The translations under genes were made by a program, and so were the position numbers. A stretch of 64,000 bases of DNA from Phaeobacter sp. (lineage in GTDB: Bacteria > Pseudomonadota > Alphaproteobacteria > Rhodobacterales > Rhodobacteraceae), in assembly GCF_022825805.1 (NCBI RefSeq), contig NZ_JAJDWC010000119.1:1-64000 (forward strand). The letters are read 5' to 3'. Position 1 is the first letter of the stretch; each line of letters begins with the position of its first letter. The notes beneath the pieces are model-generated. The model saw only the letters and a program-made list of their open reading frames with translations. It was not told where the DNA came from and did not search any database. Positions 31,984-42,700 of this stretch are shown one piece after another.

Positions 31984-32061
31984 TGCGTGGCTTAGGCTGG
32001 TCTATCGCGACGCAAAGAATACTTTAACATTCGCATGCAAGGTGCGGTATTTATTAACAAA

Positions 32062-32652
32062 TTACTGACGCGACAAAAATGTCTGAACCCGTTTCAACGG
32101 GTAGCCGTTGCGATGTGAGGAGTAGACCAACTCCAACCCGCCTTCGGCCAATGTCCGGTCATACTGCTGAATTTCGTAGTCACCGTTCGGACCCACAAAC
32201 ATCGAAAACACAGTCAGCGTATCCTTGTTAATGCGCCCCCAAACATAGGGCTCGCCCTTCATGGGATCCAACTGTACGGTATGGCCGAAGACATTGCGCT
32301 TCATCGCGGCGGCAAAAATGTCGATGCGATCCGTCGGAGTGAATTCCACGGCATAGGATTTGGTCTTCTTACGCCCATCTGGTTTGGTCGATGTGGTGGT
32401 CCACTGCACATAAAAGTTCGCATCGCCCCCCTCTACCGCGCCGATTTTCACAGCGGCGTCACGCCGCTCCCGGCTGCCATCGGCCTGTGGGACAATCAGA
32501 GAGCCCTGGTAAGATCCAAAAAACGGCGCGATATCCGCGGCCCGCGCCTGTGTTGTCATCACCAGCGACAGAACAGCGACAGTGATGGCCGCGACAAAGC
32601 GCGCCTGTGCTGCGACAACAGCTCTCGCAAAGCGGGCGTGATCGATGCGCAT
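32062..32652 (-). CDS. Hypothetical secreted protein
   Basis: MRIDHARFARAVVAAQARFVAAITVAVLSLVMTTQARAADIAPFFGSYQG: signal peptide then beta-rich domain. Confidence 0.75.
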   Translation of the reverse strand: MRIDHARFARAVVAAQARFVAAITVAVLSLVMTTQARAADIAPFFGSYQGSLIVPQADGSRERRDAAVKIGAVEGGDANFYVQWTTTSTKPDGRKKTKSYAVEFTPTDRIDIFAAAMKRNVFGHTVQLDPMKGEPYVWGRINKDTLTVFSMFVGPNGDYEIQQYDRTLAEGGLELVYSSHRNGYPLKRVQTFLSRQ

Positions 32653-32895
32653 GGACGGGCGGCCTCCTGTTGGGACAAACGGACTGACTGATATGCTGCA
32701 ATTTAAGGTTCTTTTGCGACTGTGCAATGGGCCGCGCCGCTCTGATCGCACAGATTGCCCCTGTACCCGCTGTTGCGAATGGCTATTGTGCGCACAACTG
32801 CGTGATTGCCAGCCCGCGCGCTGCAGGTTAAACGGCATACCGACGCATACAGTATATTGCAACATCGACACCGCAGACAGCAGACGGAGAGACAT

Positions 32896-34290
32896 ATGTC
32901 CGACACCCGCACCGAAACTGACAGCTTCGGACCGCTCGAAGTTCCCTCCAACAAATATTGGGGTGCGCAGACACAGCGCTCGATCATGAACTTCCCGATT
33001 GGCTGGGAAAAGCAGCCGGTCGCCATTGTCCGTGCCCTCGGCGTGATCAAACAGGCCTGCGCCATGGCCAACAAAGCGTCGGGCAAACTGGATGAGAAAA
33101 TCGCCGATGCCGTGATCCAGGCCGCATCCGAAGTGGTCGCAGGCAAGTTCGACGACAACTTCCCCCTGGTTGTCTGGCAGACAGGTTCGGGCACGCAGTC
33201 GAACATGAACTCCAACGAGGTCATCGCCAACCGTGCGATCGAAATCCTCGGCGGTGTGATCGGGTCCAAGGATCCTGTTCACCCGAACGATCACTGCAAC
33301 ATGGGACAGTCGTCCAACGACACCTTCCCGACGGCGATGCATATCGCAACCGCGATGTCGGTGCGTGACGTCCTGGTGCCCGGCCTGACCAAATTGGCCG
33401 AGGGGCTGGAGGCGAAAGCCGAACAGTTCAAGGACATCATCAAGATCGGCCGCACCCACACCCAGGATGCAACGCCACTGACACTTGGCCAGGAGTTTGG
33501 CGGCTACGCCCATCAGATCCGTCAGGGGCTTGCGCGTGTTGAGGCAGCAATGCCGGGCATCTACGAGCTGGCACAGGGCGGCACGGCTGTGGGCACCGGG
33601 CTCAACACCCAAGCTGGCTGGGGCGAAGAGGTGGCGGCAAACATGGCCGAAATCACCGGCCTGCCTTTTGTCACGGCGCCCAACAAATTCGAAGCATTGG
33701 CCGCACATGACGCGATGGTGTTCCTGTCGGGCGCGCTCGCGACGATTGCTGGCAGCTGCTACAAGATCGCAAATGACATCCGTTTCCTCGGCTCCGGTCC
33801 GCGTTCTGGCCTGGGCGAGCTGATCCTGCCGGAAAACGAGCCGGGATCGTCGATCATGCCGGGCAAGGTGAACCCAACCCAAGCAGAGGCGCTGACTCAA
33901 GTGGCCGCCCATGTGATGGGCAACGATGCTGCGATCAAATTTGCAGGCTCGCAGGGCCATTTCGAGTTGAACGTCTACAACCCGATGATGTCCTACAACC
34001 TGTTGCAGTCGATCCAACTGCTGGGTGATGCAGCCGACAGCTTTACCGAGCGGATGCTGAACGGCATCGAAGCCAACGAGCCGCGCATCGAAAAGCTGAT
34101 GAAGGAATCGCTGATGCTGGTGACCGCTCTGGCGCCGACCATTGGCTATGACAACGCAACCACCGTGGCCAAGACCGCGCACAAGAATGGCACCACCTTG
34201 AAAGAGGAAGCCATCGCGCTTGGATTTGTGGATGAAGCAACCTTTGACGCAGTGGTGCGGCCAGAGGATATGATCGGCCCCAAGAGCTGA
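32896..34290 (+). CDS. fumC: Fumarate hydratase class II
   Basis: [41 protein letters not shown] signature. Confidence 0.97.
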   Translation: MSDTRTETDSFGPLEVPSNKYWGAQTQRSIMNFPIGWEKQPVAIVRALGVIKQACAMANKASGKLDEKIADAVIQAASEVVAGKFDDNFPLVVWQTGSGTQSNMNSNEVIANRAIEILGGVIGSKDPVHPNDHCNMGQSSNDTFPTAMHIATAMSVRDVLVPGLTKLAEGLEAKAEQFKDIIKIGRTHTQDATPLTLGQEFGGYAHQIRQGLARVEAAMPGIYELAQGGTAVGTGLNTQAGWGEEVAANMAEITGLPFVTAPNKFEALAAHDAMVFLSGALATIAGSCYKIANDIRFLGSGPRSGLGELILPENEPGSSIMPGKVNPTQAEALTQVAAHVMGNDAAIKFAGSQGHFELNVYNPMMSYNLLQSIQLLGDAADSFTERMLNGIEANEPRIEKLMKESLMLVTALAPTIGYDNATTVAKTAHKNGTTLKEEAIALGFVDEATFDAVVRPEDMIGPKS

Positions 34291-34310
34291 TCTGACAAAC
34301 ATCTGCGATG

Positions 34311-34345
34311 ACGCGCCTGACCATTCGGCCGGGCGCGTTTTCTTT
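34311..34345 (+). terminator. Rho-independent terminator downstream of fumC
   Basis: ACGCGCC...GGCGCGTTTTCTTTT. Confidence 0.7.
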
Positions 34346-34391
34346 TGGTCGGCGCACTGGCATTTTACCGCTCTGGCGGTATGCTGATCAT

Positions 34392-34568
34392 ATGGCAGAT
34401 ATTATTAACCTGAACCAATTTCGAAAAACCAAGGCCAAGGCCGATAAGAAGGCACAGGCCGATCAGAACGCGATCACCTTTGGACGCAAGAAAGCGGACA
34501 AACAGCTGGATAGAGCCCGCAAAGACCAGGATGACAGCCGTCTTGAAGGTCACAAGCAAGATGATTGA
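34392..34568 (+). CDS. DUF4169 family protein
   Basis: MADIINLNQFRKTKAKADKKAQADQNAITFGRKKADK. Confidence 0.8.
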   Translation: MADIINLNQFRKTKAKADKKAQADQNAITFGRKKADKQLDRARKDQDDSRLEGHKQDD

Positions 34569-34583
34569 ACCAGGGCCCGCCAG

Positions 34584-34826
34584 ATGAGCCTTCGACCGCG
34601 CAAACGTTCGCTCACGCTGCGTGGCCACCGTACCTCTGTGTCACTGGAAGATGATTTCTGGGAGGCGTTTCGCGCAATCGCCAGCCAGGACAACCGGGCG
34701 ATCAATGATCTTGCTGCGGAAATCGACGCCAGCCGCGGAGTGGATTGCGGCTTGGCCTCAGCGATCCGCCTATTCGTGTTGCGACGGCTACAAGAGCGTC
34801 TGGATGATCTGACACAAGCGATTTGA
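34584..34826 (+). CDS. Ribbon-helix-helix domain protein
   Basis: RKRSLTLRGHRTSVSLEDDFWEAFRAIASQDNRAINDLAAEID. Confidence 0.8.
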   Translation: MSLRPRKRSLTLRGHRTSVSLEDDFWEAFRAIASQDNRAINDLAAEIDASRGVDCGLASAIRLFVLRRLQERLDDLTQAI

Positions 34827-34841
34827 TACAGGCGATTTGAT
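34814..34841. repeat. 14-bp tandem duplication ACAAGCGATTTGAT/ACAGGCGATTTGAT spanning the RHH gene stop codon
   Basis: Read directly; TGA stop at 34824-34826 lies within copy 1. Confidence 0.85.
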
Positions 34842-34913
34842 ACAAGCTGTGTAAAATGGCGATTTGAAGCCGGAGATTTGAGGGCCCTGCTCTGGGTTCA
34901 ACAGCGCGCTTGC

Positions 34914-36353
34914 TTAGGTCGCATCGCGCGGGGTCAGCCGCAGCCAAATCCCGTTTTTAGAGCGCACAGTCAGATGCGCCTGAGGCACCGGGACGCGATC
35001 TTCGATTGCCTCGACCCTGAAATGGCGCAGGATCATCGCCAACAGCATAACCCCTTCGACCATCGCAAAACCGGCACCGGTGCAGACCCGCGGCCCTGCA
35101 GAAAACGGAATGAAGGCCTCTTGCGGACAGGCGTTGGCCTTATCGCTTTGCCAGCGTCCGGGATCAAAGACATCCGGGCGGCCCCACAGCCGCTCGTGGC
35201 GGTGCAGATGCCACGGGCTCAGCACGATCTGGGAGCGTTTGGGCACCTCTCGATTGCGAAACCGTTTGGCCCTGGTTGTCTCGCGCACCATCATCGGCAC
35301 CGGCGGATAAAGCCGCAGCGTCTCGCGGAACACATCTCTTGTGGCCCGCAGGCGTGATATCGCCGCAAAATCAGAAAGATCCGCAGCAGCAGCCTCGGCC
35401 GCGACTGCCTCCTGCCACTTGGGGCTGCAAGCCAGCAGATACAGCGCCCACGACAGGGCTGCAGCGCTGGTTTCATGACCTGCAAGGAAAAAGATCGCCA
35501 CCTGATCGACCATTTCATCGGCGGAAAAGCCTTCGCCAGTTTCGGGATCCGTGGTTGTCATGATCTTCGTGGCGAGATCATCGGGCGCCGTGCCCGATGC
35601 GATTTCTGCCATACGCTGCTCTGTGAGCTGCTGGATCAGCTGGCGCAGATGCGTGGCGTTTTGTTTGGCATCACGGGTGTGAAAGCGCGGCACCCAGCGC
35701 GGCAACCGGACAAAGGCTGCCAGGTTCAAAATCGGCTGTGCCTGCTGATAGCTGCGAAACCGCTGAAACACATCGCGCGCCAGATGATGGGTAATCGGCA
35801 TCGAAAACAGCGTGCGAAAGATCACATCCGCCGCCACATGGGACGCCATCTCTTCCATCTCGACCGGCTGGGTCAGATCACGCTCGTGCAACCGTGTGAC
35901 CAGCGCCTGCGCGGCCGCATGCATCGCTGGGTAGGTGTCTTTCAACCGCCCCCCTTCAAAGGCGGGGTCGATGATCCGCCGCTGGCGTTTCCACATCGCC
36001 CCATTGGTCACAAAGACAGAATTTCCCAGCAAGGGGCGCAGCCCTTCGGTGATCCGGTCGGATTTGGGGAAATCCTCCGGTTCCTGCTTCAACACCCGCG
36101 CCACAAGTTCGGGTTGATTGACTAGAAAAGAGCGGAAAAACGGCGTTCGAAATTCTGCCATCCACGCACGATAAAGCCGGGATGGCTGCGCCGAGAGGAG
36201 ATCTGCACGAAACAGCCGCAAATACTGCCAAAGCGACACCCGATCCGCGCGCGATCTTGGCTTTGGCGGCTCAAACGGCGTCTGCGCGGGCGCCGCAACC
36301 TCCGCAGCGCGCTCACCAACACCAGGTTTCGATGGATGATCTGCGTCTTTCAT
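34914..36353 (-). CDS. Cytochrome P450
   Basis: FSAGPRVCTGAGFAMVEG heme-binding motif, AGHETSAAAL I-helix, ETLR. Confidence 0.93.
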   Translation of the reverse strand: MKDADHPSKPGVGERAAEVAAPAQTPFEPPKPRSRADRVSLWQYLRLFRADLLSAQPSRLYRAWMAEFRTPFFRSFLVNQPELVARVLKQEPEDFPKSDRITEGLRPLLGNSVFVTNGAMWKRQRRIIDPAFEGGRLKDTYPAMHAAAQALVTRLHERDLTQPVEMEEMASHVAADVIFRTLFSMPITHHLARDVFQRFRSYQQAQPILNLAAFVRLPRWVPRFHTRDAKQNATHLRQLIQQLTEQRMAEIASGTAPDDLATKIMTTTDPETGEGFSADEMVDQVAIFFLAGHETSAAALSWALYLLACSPKWQEAVAAEAAAADLSDFAAISRLRATRDVFRETLRLYPPVPMMVRETTRAKRFRNREVPKRSQIVLSPWHLHRHERLWGRPDVFDPGRWQSDKANACPQEAFIPFSAGPRVCTGAGFAMVEGVMLLAMILRHFRVEAIEDRVPVPQAHLTVRSKNGIWLRLTPRDAT

Positions 36354-37682
36354 CTATCGATCCACAGCGGTGAATTTTGAGGCTGTGACATCAATCCGTG
36401 AGCGCGATGGCGCCCGATCCCTGTAGCGGGCCTCCAGTGTCATGGGGCCTGCAGTGATCTGGAAGAAATCATAATCACCGGGTTGGTCGAACGCACAGAG
36501 GTACTGAAAATGAAGCCGGAAAAATCGCCAGCGCAGCGCGGCCTGTTTGGCCGGGCTGAGGGTCTGACTGAAAGCTGCTGATACCACGAGCGGCCAACGC
36601 GTTCCCGTGCCTGCCACGCCACTCACCGCGACAGGATCACACAGTGCAAAGCAACAGCCGTCTCCGGGGGCGGAGACATCCACCCAGCACAGATCCGACC
36701 GGTGAGACAGATCCTGAAGGTCCCGGCGCAGACGATACGCATCCGGCAGGAACGACACCATCGGAACCACCTGCCCCAGTGTCAAAAGCCCCAGTGCCGA
36801 TTGACGCCCCAGGGGCAAAATCCGCATGACATCCGCAACCGCGCTGACCGCGATATAGGCCCCGGAGGAATGCCCAACGACAAGCACCTCGTCATATGTC
36901 GGCTCGCTCAGCGCTGCTGCAATTTCGCCGGAAAACTCGGCTATGCGGCGCTCCAGCGCTGCGGGATAAGCCCCGTTCTGGGAGGCGGCGAAGGCGAAAT
37001 CATGCATCAGATAATGGGCGTAGACATGTCGGTCCAACGCTTTGAACACCTGCAACAGTTTCCATCCAAACCACGCATCAACCGCCCAGGCCACCGCGGA
37101 ACTTGCAACAGCAAGCAAGCTGCTCGGCCCCGGCGCCTCCCCCAGGGCAAGCCCAAGACCCGACAGGAGGGCCACGTCAAACAGCGCATGCAACGCAACA
37201 ACACAGACCAGCGCCGCGCAAGCTTGCAGCAGCAGCACAACAACAGGATAGAGTGCGGCAATCACCGGCCCCTTTCGCAACCACATCAACCGCTGAAAGG
37301 TGCCGGTCCGCGCATAAAGCCAGGCTGTGCGCAGCAACTGGAGGTAGGTCCGCGTGATGCCGCCTGTCATATTCTCCTTGACGATATCAGACCAGATCAG
37401 CACCTCCACGTCGGTTTCGATGCTCTGATCCTCGATCATGGCGCGCAAGTGCCAGCCGTAAGTCGATGGATCTGACCCAGTCTTTTCAGGGGCCTGCGCC
37501 GTCAGGGCGATCTGATAGCCGCTGATCTCGGCCTGGATGGCGCTTTCCTTGCGGTAGAGTTCGCGGTAGCGGCGCGGATGAAACGGATCAAACCCAGGCA
37601 CGTAAAACAGCTTGCGCCGCCGGACGGTTGCGGCGGTTTCGCCTGCATCCGTGGTCTGCTCTGGGGAAAGGTTGATCGACAA
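36354..37682 (-). CDS. Membrane protein with alpha/beta-hydrolase-like GHSSGAY nucleophile motif
   Basis: FYVPGFDPFHPRRYRELYR N-term; central TM segments; VLVVGHSSGAYIAVS; abuts the P450 gene. Confidence 0.65.
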   Translation of the reverse strand: MSINLSPEQTTDAGETAATVRRRKLFYVPGFDPFHPRRYRELYRKESAIQAEISGYQIALTAQAPEKTGSDPSTYGWHLRAMIEDQSIETDVEVLIWSDIVKENMTGGITRTYLQLLRTAWLYARTGTFQRLMWLRKGPVIAALYPVVVLLLQACAALVCVVALHALFDVALLSGLGLALGEAPGPSSLLAVASSAVAWAVDAWFGWKLLQVFKALDRHVYAHYLMHDFAFAASQNGAYPAALERRIAEFSGEIAAALSEPTYDEVLVVGHSSGAYIAVSAVADVMRILPLGRQSALGLLTLGQVVPMVSFLPDAYRLRRDLQDLSHRSDLCWVDVSAPGDGCCFALCDPVAVSGVAGTGTRWPLVVSAAFSQTLSPAKQAALRWRFFRLHFQYLCAFDQPGDYDFFQITAGPMTLEARYRDRAPSRSRIDVTASKFTAVDR

Positions 37683-37834
37683 ATCGGCGGGTTCCGCTGG
37701 CCTGGGTCTGGATCCGATCAGACTAGCCGCTCACCACAAAAAGCGTAAGCCCCGCCAGGTGAATTTACCTGACAGGGCCTACCATGTTTGCGTTTATCTT
37801 GCGGCGGATGCCGCCACAGAACAGGCGGTCTTGC

Positions 37835-38587
37835 CTAGCCCAGCGTGGCCAGAACCGGGAATGTTTCCAGCAGCCAGAAAGAAAAGCTGGAGAAACCACC
37901 GGTCAGCATCAACAGGCCAACTGTCCAGAGCAACAGGCCCATGACGCGTTCGATCTGCTCCATATGGCGTTTCATCCAGCCCATGACCCCGCCGAGTCGC
38001 GACAGGAACGCCGCACACAACAGGAACGGAATCCCAAGCCCGGCCGCATAAATCGCGAGCAACGATGTACCACGTGCAATCGAACCCTCTGATGCTGCAA
38101 GTGTCAGGATCGCCCCCAGTTGCGGGCCAATGCAGGGAGTCCAACCAAAGGCAAAGGCCAGTCCAAGCACGTAAGCGCCAAAGGCAGAGCCGCCGCGGTC
38201 ACCCACATCAAGCCGGGCCTCGCGGTCCAGAAAACCGATCCGGTAGACACCGACAAAATGCGCGCCAAAGATCATGACCAAGATGCCAGCAAGCGTGTTC
38301 AGCCAATCCTGATAGGCCAAGAACACAGACCCAATAGCCGACGCGGTGAAGCCAAGGAACAAAAACACCGTCGACAGGCCCAGAACAAAGTACAGCGCAG
38401 CAACAACCGCCTTGCGCCGGGCGGCTGCGGTGCCTTCCATCTCGCCCACGGTCACACCGCTCATATAGGCGAGGTAAGGCGGCACAATCGGCAGGACGCA
38501 CGGCGACAAAAAGCTGATCACACCGCTCAGCAGTGCAACCACCATGGCAGGAATCAAACCTGCATCAATGATCTCAAATCCATACAT
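37835..38587 (-). CDS. ccdA: CcdA/DsbD-type cytochrome c biogenesis membrane protein
   Basis: GVISFLSPCVLPIVPPYLAYMSGVT; FGWTPCIGPQLGAIL. Confidence 0.9.
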   Translation of the reverse strand: MYGFEIIDAGLIPAMVVALLSGVISFLSPCVLPIVPPYLAYMSGVTVGEMEGTAAARRKAVVAALYFVLGLSTVFLFLGFTASAIGSVFLAYQDWLNTLAGILVMIFGAHFVGVYRIGFLDREARLDVGDRGGSAFGAYVLGLAFAFGWTPCIGPQLGAILTLAASEGSIARGTSLLAIYAAGLGIPFLLCAAFLSRLGGVMGWMKRHMEQIERVMGLLLWTVGLLMLTGGFSSFSFWLLETFPVLATLG

Positions 38588-38681
38588 GCGCCAGACTTAG
38601 ACCAGGGGCGCGCAAAGGTCACGGGGGCGGACGGTCACATCCTTGTGGACAGGATGAAACAAGCAGCTTATCTGATCAGCC

Positions 38682-38915
38682 ATGAGTGAGATCCATGACA
38701 CCCTTGATGCCCTGGGCCTGCTGTGCCCCCTCCCTGTGTTGAAGGCCCGCAAGCGCCTGAAACCGCTCGCAATCGGCGAAGTCCTGGAGGTGCAGGCCGA
38801 CGATCCCGCCGCGTTGGTCGACATTCCGCATTTCTGTCACGAAGCCGGGCATCACCTGATTTCGACCCGCGAGGAAGCACAGCATCAGGTCTATCTGATC
38901 CGCAAGGGCGCGTAA
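38682..38915 (+). CDS. TusA-family sulfurtransferase
   Basis: DTLDALGLLCPLPVLKARKRLKPLAIGEVLEVQADDPAALVDIPHFCHEAGH. Confidence 0.9.
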   Translation: MSEIHDTLDALGLLCPLPVLKARKRLKPLAIGEVLEVQADDPAALVDIPHFCHEAGHHLISTREEAQHQVYLIRKGA

Positions 38916-39079
38916 GCCCGCAAGCAGTGCTGCCTCATAGATCCACGCGCAGATCTGCGCATCGGGTTTGGGGCTGCTTGCTATGACCAAGCCCCGGTTG
39001 CCCTTCAGAAAACTGCTGCAAGAGCGGGCTTGTGCTTCCCCTGCCCCTCATGGCCGCCACAGAATCCGTGGCGCGTGGA

Positions 39080-39571
39080 TTAGGGTAGATGGTTCTCCGC
39101 ACCTTCGGGCAAGGCGTCGCTGTCCTGGCTGAACATGTTCAACCATCGCCGATCATGGCGCTGCCAGAGCGAGCGAACATACATCGCACCTGTCAGGACA
39201 TCGGATGTATCGCTGGATGTCCCATCCTGCGTTTTGGAGGCGAAAGCCGCGTCAGGTTTTGCAACACGGGTGAATGTCGCACGATAGGCCAGTAGCACGC
39301 AGTCTGTGGACAGCATCAGCAAACGCGGCTCCTCGATTGTAAACGTGGCAACTGTTGGCCCGGTGTGCAGCTGTGCGACGTGGTCCCGACGTGTGGCAAA
39401 GCCGCTGGGGTAAACGCCCAGAAAATCTGGGTGCAGCGCGGCCTCATCCGCTGCCGCGTCACCATCCACGAGGGCCTGCCAAACTGCGGTCTCGCAGGCC
39501 AGAATGTCCGATAGCAGTTGATCCGACGATGTTCCCGCTGACGTATCGGTCATATGCTGCGTGTGATCCAT
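39080..39571 (-). CDS. SnoaL/DUF4440-like NTF2-fold protein
   Basis: ILACETAVWQALVDGDAAADEAALHPDFLGVYPSGFATRRDHV. Confidence 0.65.
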   Translation of the reverse strand: MDHTQHMTDTSAGTSSDQLLSDILACETAVWQALVDGDAAADEAALHPDFLGVYPSGFATRRDHVAQLHTGPTVATFTIEEPRLLMLSTDCVLLAYRATFTRVAKPDAAFASKTQDGTSSDTSDVLTGAMYVRSLWQRHDRRWLNMFSQDSDALPEGAENHLP

Positions 39572-39665
39572 TTCGTGCCCGCTCCCCTATCCTGCACCTT
39601 GTCAGACCCACGACCGCTCTGTCCGCGTTTTGATTTGCATCAGGTCCGATCGAGCTACAGCCCAA

Positions 39666-39695
39666 GAAAAAAGCGGGCACTGGGCCCGCTTTTTC
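39666..39695 (-). terminator. Rho-independent terminator downstream of rne
   Basis: AGCGGGC/GCCCGCT stem, T-run on minus strand. Confidence 0.8.
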
Positions 39696-39701
39696 TGAAT
39701 G

Positions 39702-42700
39702 TTAGCTTCCAACGGACCACCAACCGCGCCGTTTTGGCTTGGGCGGTTCTGTGGGAGCAGGCTCAGGCTCCTCCGCGACCGCTTCCAACACCGGTTCTGG
39801 TGCAGGCGCGGGTTCGGCAGAAGTTTCAGCCTCTGTCTCGGCTTCAGTCGTTGATGCCTCAACCGTCTCCTCTGCGGACGCTTCAACCCTCGCCTCTTCG
39901 CCGGTCATCGGTTCAGCGGCCTCGCTTGCGTCGCTCTGGCCAGCCTCTTCTACCGTCTCGGCAGCCGCCTCAGACACGTCGTCTGCCGTCGTCTCAGTCT
40001 CGGCGGCCACCTGCGCTTCCGGCTCGGCGGTTTGCTCAGCAGCTGCACCGGATGTGTTGTCCTCCACCTCAGCTGTGACAGGCTCAACCGCCGCTTCTGC
40101 TGTGTTCTCGGACGTTACCACCTCGGTCGCCTCCGGAGCCGGATCCGTCGCTGCAGACTCGCTTGTTGCGGCCTCATCGCTTTTCTTGCGACGGCTGCGC
40201 GTTCTGGTGCGGGTGCGGGTCCGTTTTTTCGGCTCTGCGTCTGGCGCGTCTTCCTTGGTCTCAGCCTCGGCAGCAACCGCAGCATCATCACCTGGTGCAT
40301 CCGCAGATCCGGCCTCTTTGCCAGCCGCAGCGCCCGCCTCGTCAGACGCCTCGCCTGCATCCTGTTTCGCGGCCTCATCCCCCTCAGAGGAGGACTTGCG
40401 ACGACGCCGACGGCGACGTTTGCGTTTGGGCTTGCCCTCGCCGTCACCCTCAGCGGTTTCGGTCTCTGCGACGCTGTCCGCTGCGACCTCATCGGCGTCG
40501 CTGGTATCGGCCTCTTCCGCGTCAACTTGCTCCATGATCGATGTGTCCGCGGATACCACCGCGGCGCTTGGCGCGGGGATAACCCGCGATGCGGTCTTGA
40601 ACTTCTCGATGGTGAAGTCAGGGCTCACAAGATGCGGGTCACCTTCGATACGGACCGAAAGCCCATAGCGGGTTTCGATCTGGGCGATGTGCTCGCGCTT
40701 CTGGTTCATCAGATAGTTGGCGATCTCAACCGGGCAACGCACCAGAACCTCGCGGGACCGACGGCGTGTGCCTTCTTCTTCGATCTGACGCAGGATCGAC
40801 AAAGCAAGCGAATCGTCAGAGCGGATCAAGCCGGTGCCGTGGCAATGCGGACATGGCGCGGTTGTGGCCTCGATCATGCCGGGGCGCAGACGCTGACGCG
40901 ACATTTCCATCAAACCGAAGCCAGAGATGCGGCCCACCTGAATGCGGGCGCGGTCGGTTTTCAGCTTGTCTTTCATCCGCTTTTCGACGGCGGCGTTGTT
41001 CTTGCGCTCGTCCATGTCGATGAAATCGATCACGATCAAACCGGCCAAATCGCGCAGGCGCAATTGGCGCGCGACCTCTTCGGCCGCTTCGAGGTTGGTT
41101 TTCAGCGCGGTTTCTTCGATGGAGCCTTCTTTGGTCGCCCGACCAGAGTTCACATCGATGGCCACCAGCGCCTCGGTCACGCCGATGACGATATAGCCAC
41201 CCGATTTCAGCTGCACCGTCGGGTTGAACATCCCTGCCAGGTAGCTTTCGACCTGATAGCGCGCAAACAGCGGCAACGCCTCGTGGTAGTGCTTCACGTT
41301 TTTGGCGTGGGACGGCATGATCATCTTCATGAAGTCCTTGGCGATGCGGTAGCCGCGGTCGCCTTCCACCAGCACCTCGTCAATCTCACGGCTATAGAGA
41401 TCGCGGATGGACCGTTTGATCAGGTCGCCTTCCTCATAGATCTTCGCCGGTGCGATGGACTTCAGGGTCAGTTCGCGGATCTGTTCCCACATCCGCTGCA
41501 GATATTCATAGTCGCGTTTGATTTCGGATTTTGTGCGTTTGGCGCCAGCGGTGCGGACAATCAGCCCTGCGCCCGACGGCACGTCCAACTCGGTCGCGAT
41601 ATCCTTGAGCTTTTTACGGTCGGCTGCATTGGTGATCTTACGGGAGATACCACCACCGCGGGCGGTGTTCGGCATCAGCACGCAGTAGCGGCCTGCCAGC
41701 GACAGATAGGTGGTCAGTGCAGCGCCTTTGTTGCCGCGCTCTTCCTTGACGACCTGCACCAACAGGACCTGGCGGACCTTGATGACTTCCTGAATTTTGT
41801 AGCGCCGGGGACGCGGCTTGCGCGGCGGGCGGATATCCTCGCTGTCGTCTTCGTCAGCAACGGATTCGATATCCTTGTCCTTGGCCGAAGCATCATCTGC
41901 ACGGGCCGAGGTGGCGTCATCCTCGTCGGTTTCTGTATCGGTGCCAGCTGTGTCTGTGTCGGCGCCGTTATCAGCCTCGGCGTCAGCATCCGCGTCCGCC
42001 TCAGCCGGGGTTGCTGATGCTGTTGCATCACCGGCGTCTGCGTCTGCTGCAGCGGGTTCAGCCTGATCTGCAGCTTCTCCATCAGCGGGCGTCTCGTCGG
42101 ATGCTTCAACAGGCGCCTCGCTGGCCTCTGCGTCTGCACTGACACCATCGGTAGCTTCGGCTGCATCCGCCGCATCATCAGCGGCGTCATCACTGGCGTT
42201 CTCGACCTGTGCTGCAGGTGTTTCCTCTGTAGCAGCCTCACCTGTTGCATCCGCAGCGGCCGCTTCTGGCACATCTGCGAGCTTGTCCGCATCCGCGCCC
42301 TCGTCGGTCGCCAGATCGATGGTTTCCATCCCGGAGATCGCTGCAGGCGCATCGGAGACAGTGACGTCGTCGCCTTCGGCGGTGACGTCTTTGGTCTCGA
42401 CAACATCCGCGGATTTCACGTCTGCCGCTTTGGTCCGGCTGCGCCGGGAGCGGGTCCGTTTGGCCGGTTTGGCCTCTTCTTCCTCATCGCGCGCACGCAT
42501 CGCCTCTGCGTAGGCGCGTTCTTCTTCCATCAGAGCTTCGCGATCGGCGACCGGGATCTGATAGTAGTCCGGATGAATTTCCGAAAAGGCCAGGAACCCG
42601 TGGCGGTTGCCGCCATAATCGACGAAAGCCGCCTGAAGCGAGGGTTCGACCCGAGTTACTTTTGCGAGATAGATATTACCGGCAAGCTGCCGCTTGTTTT

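Noticed and set aside
32653-34302. N-terminal extension of the 746-aa minus-strand ORF opposite fumC
   Set aside because: fumC is unambiguous; only the last ~197 codons (from 32652) look like a real secreted protein
40032-42017. 661-aa plus-strand ORF inside rne
   Set aside because: Antisense of low-complexity RNase E coding sequence
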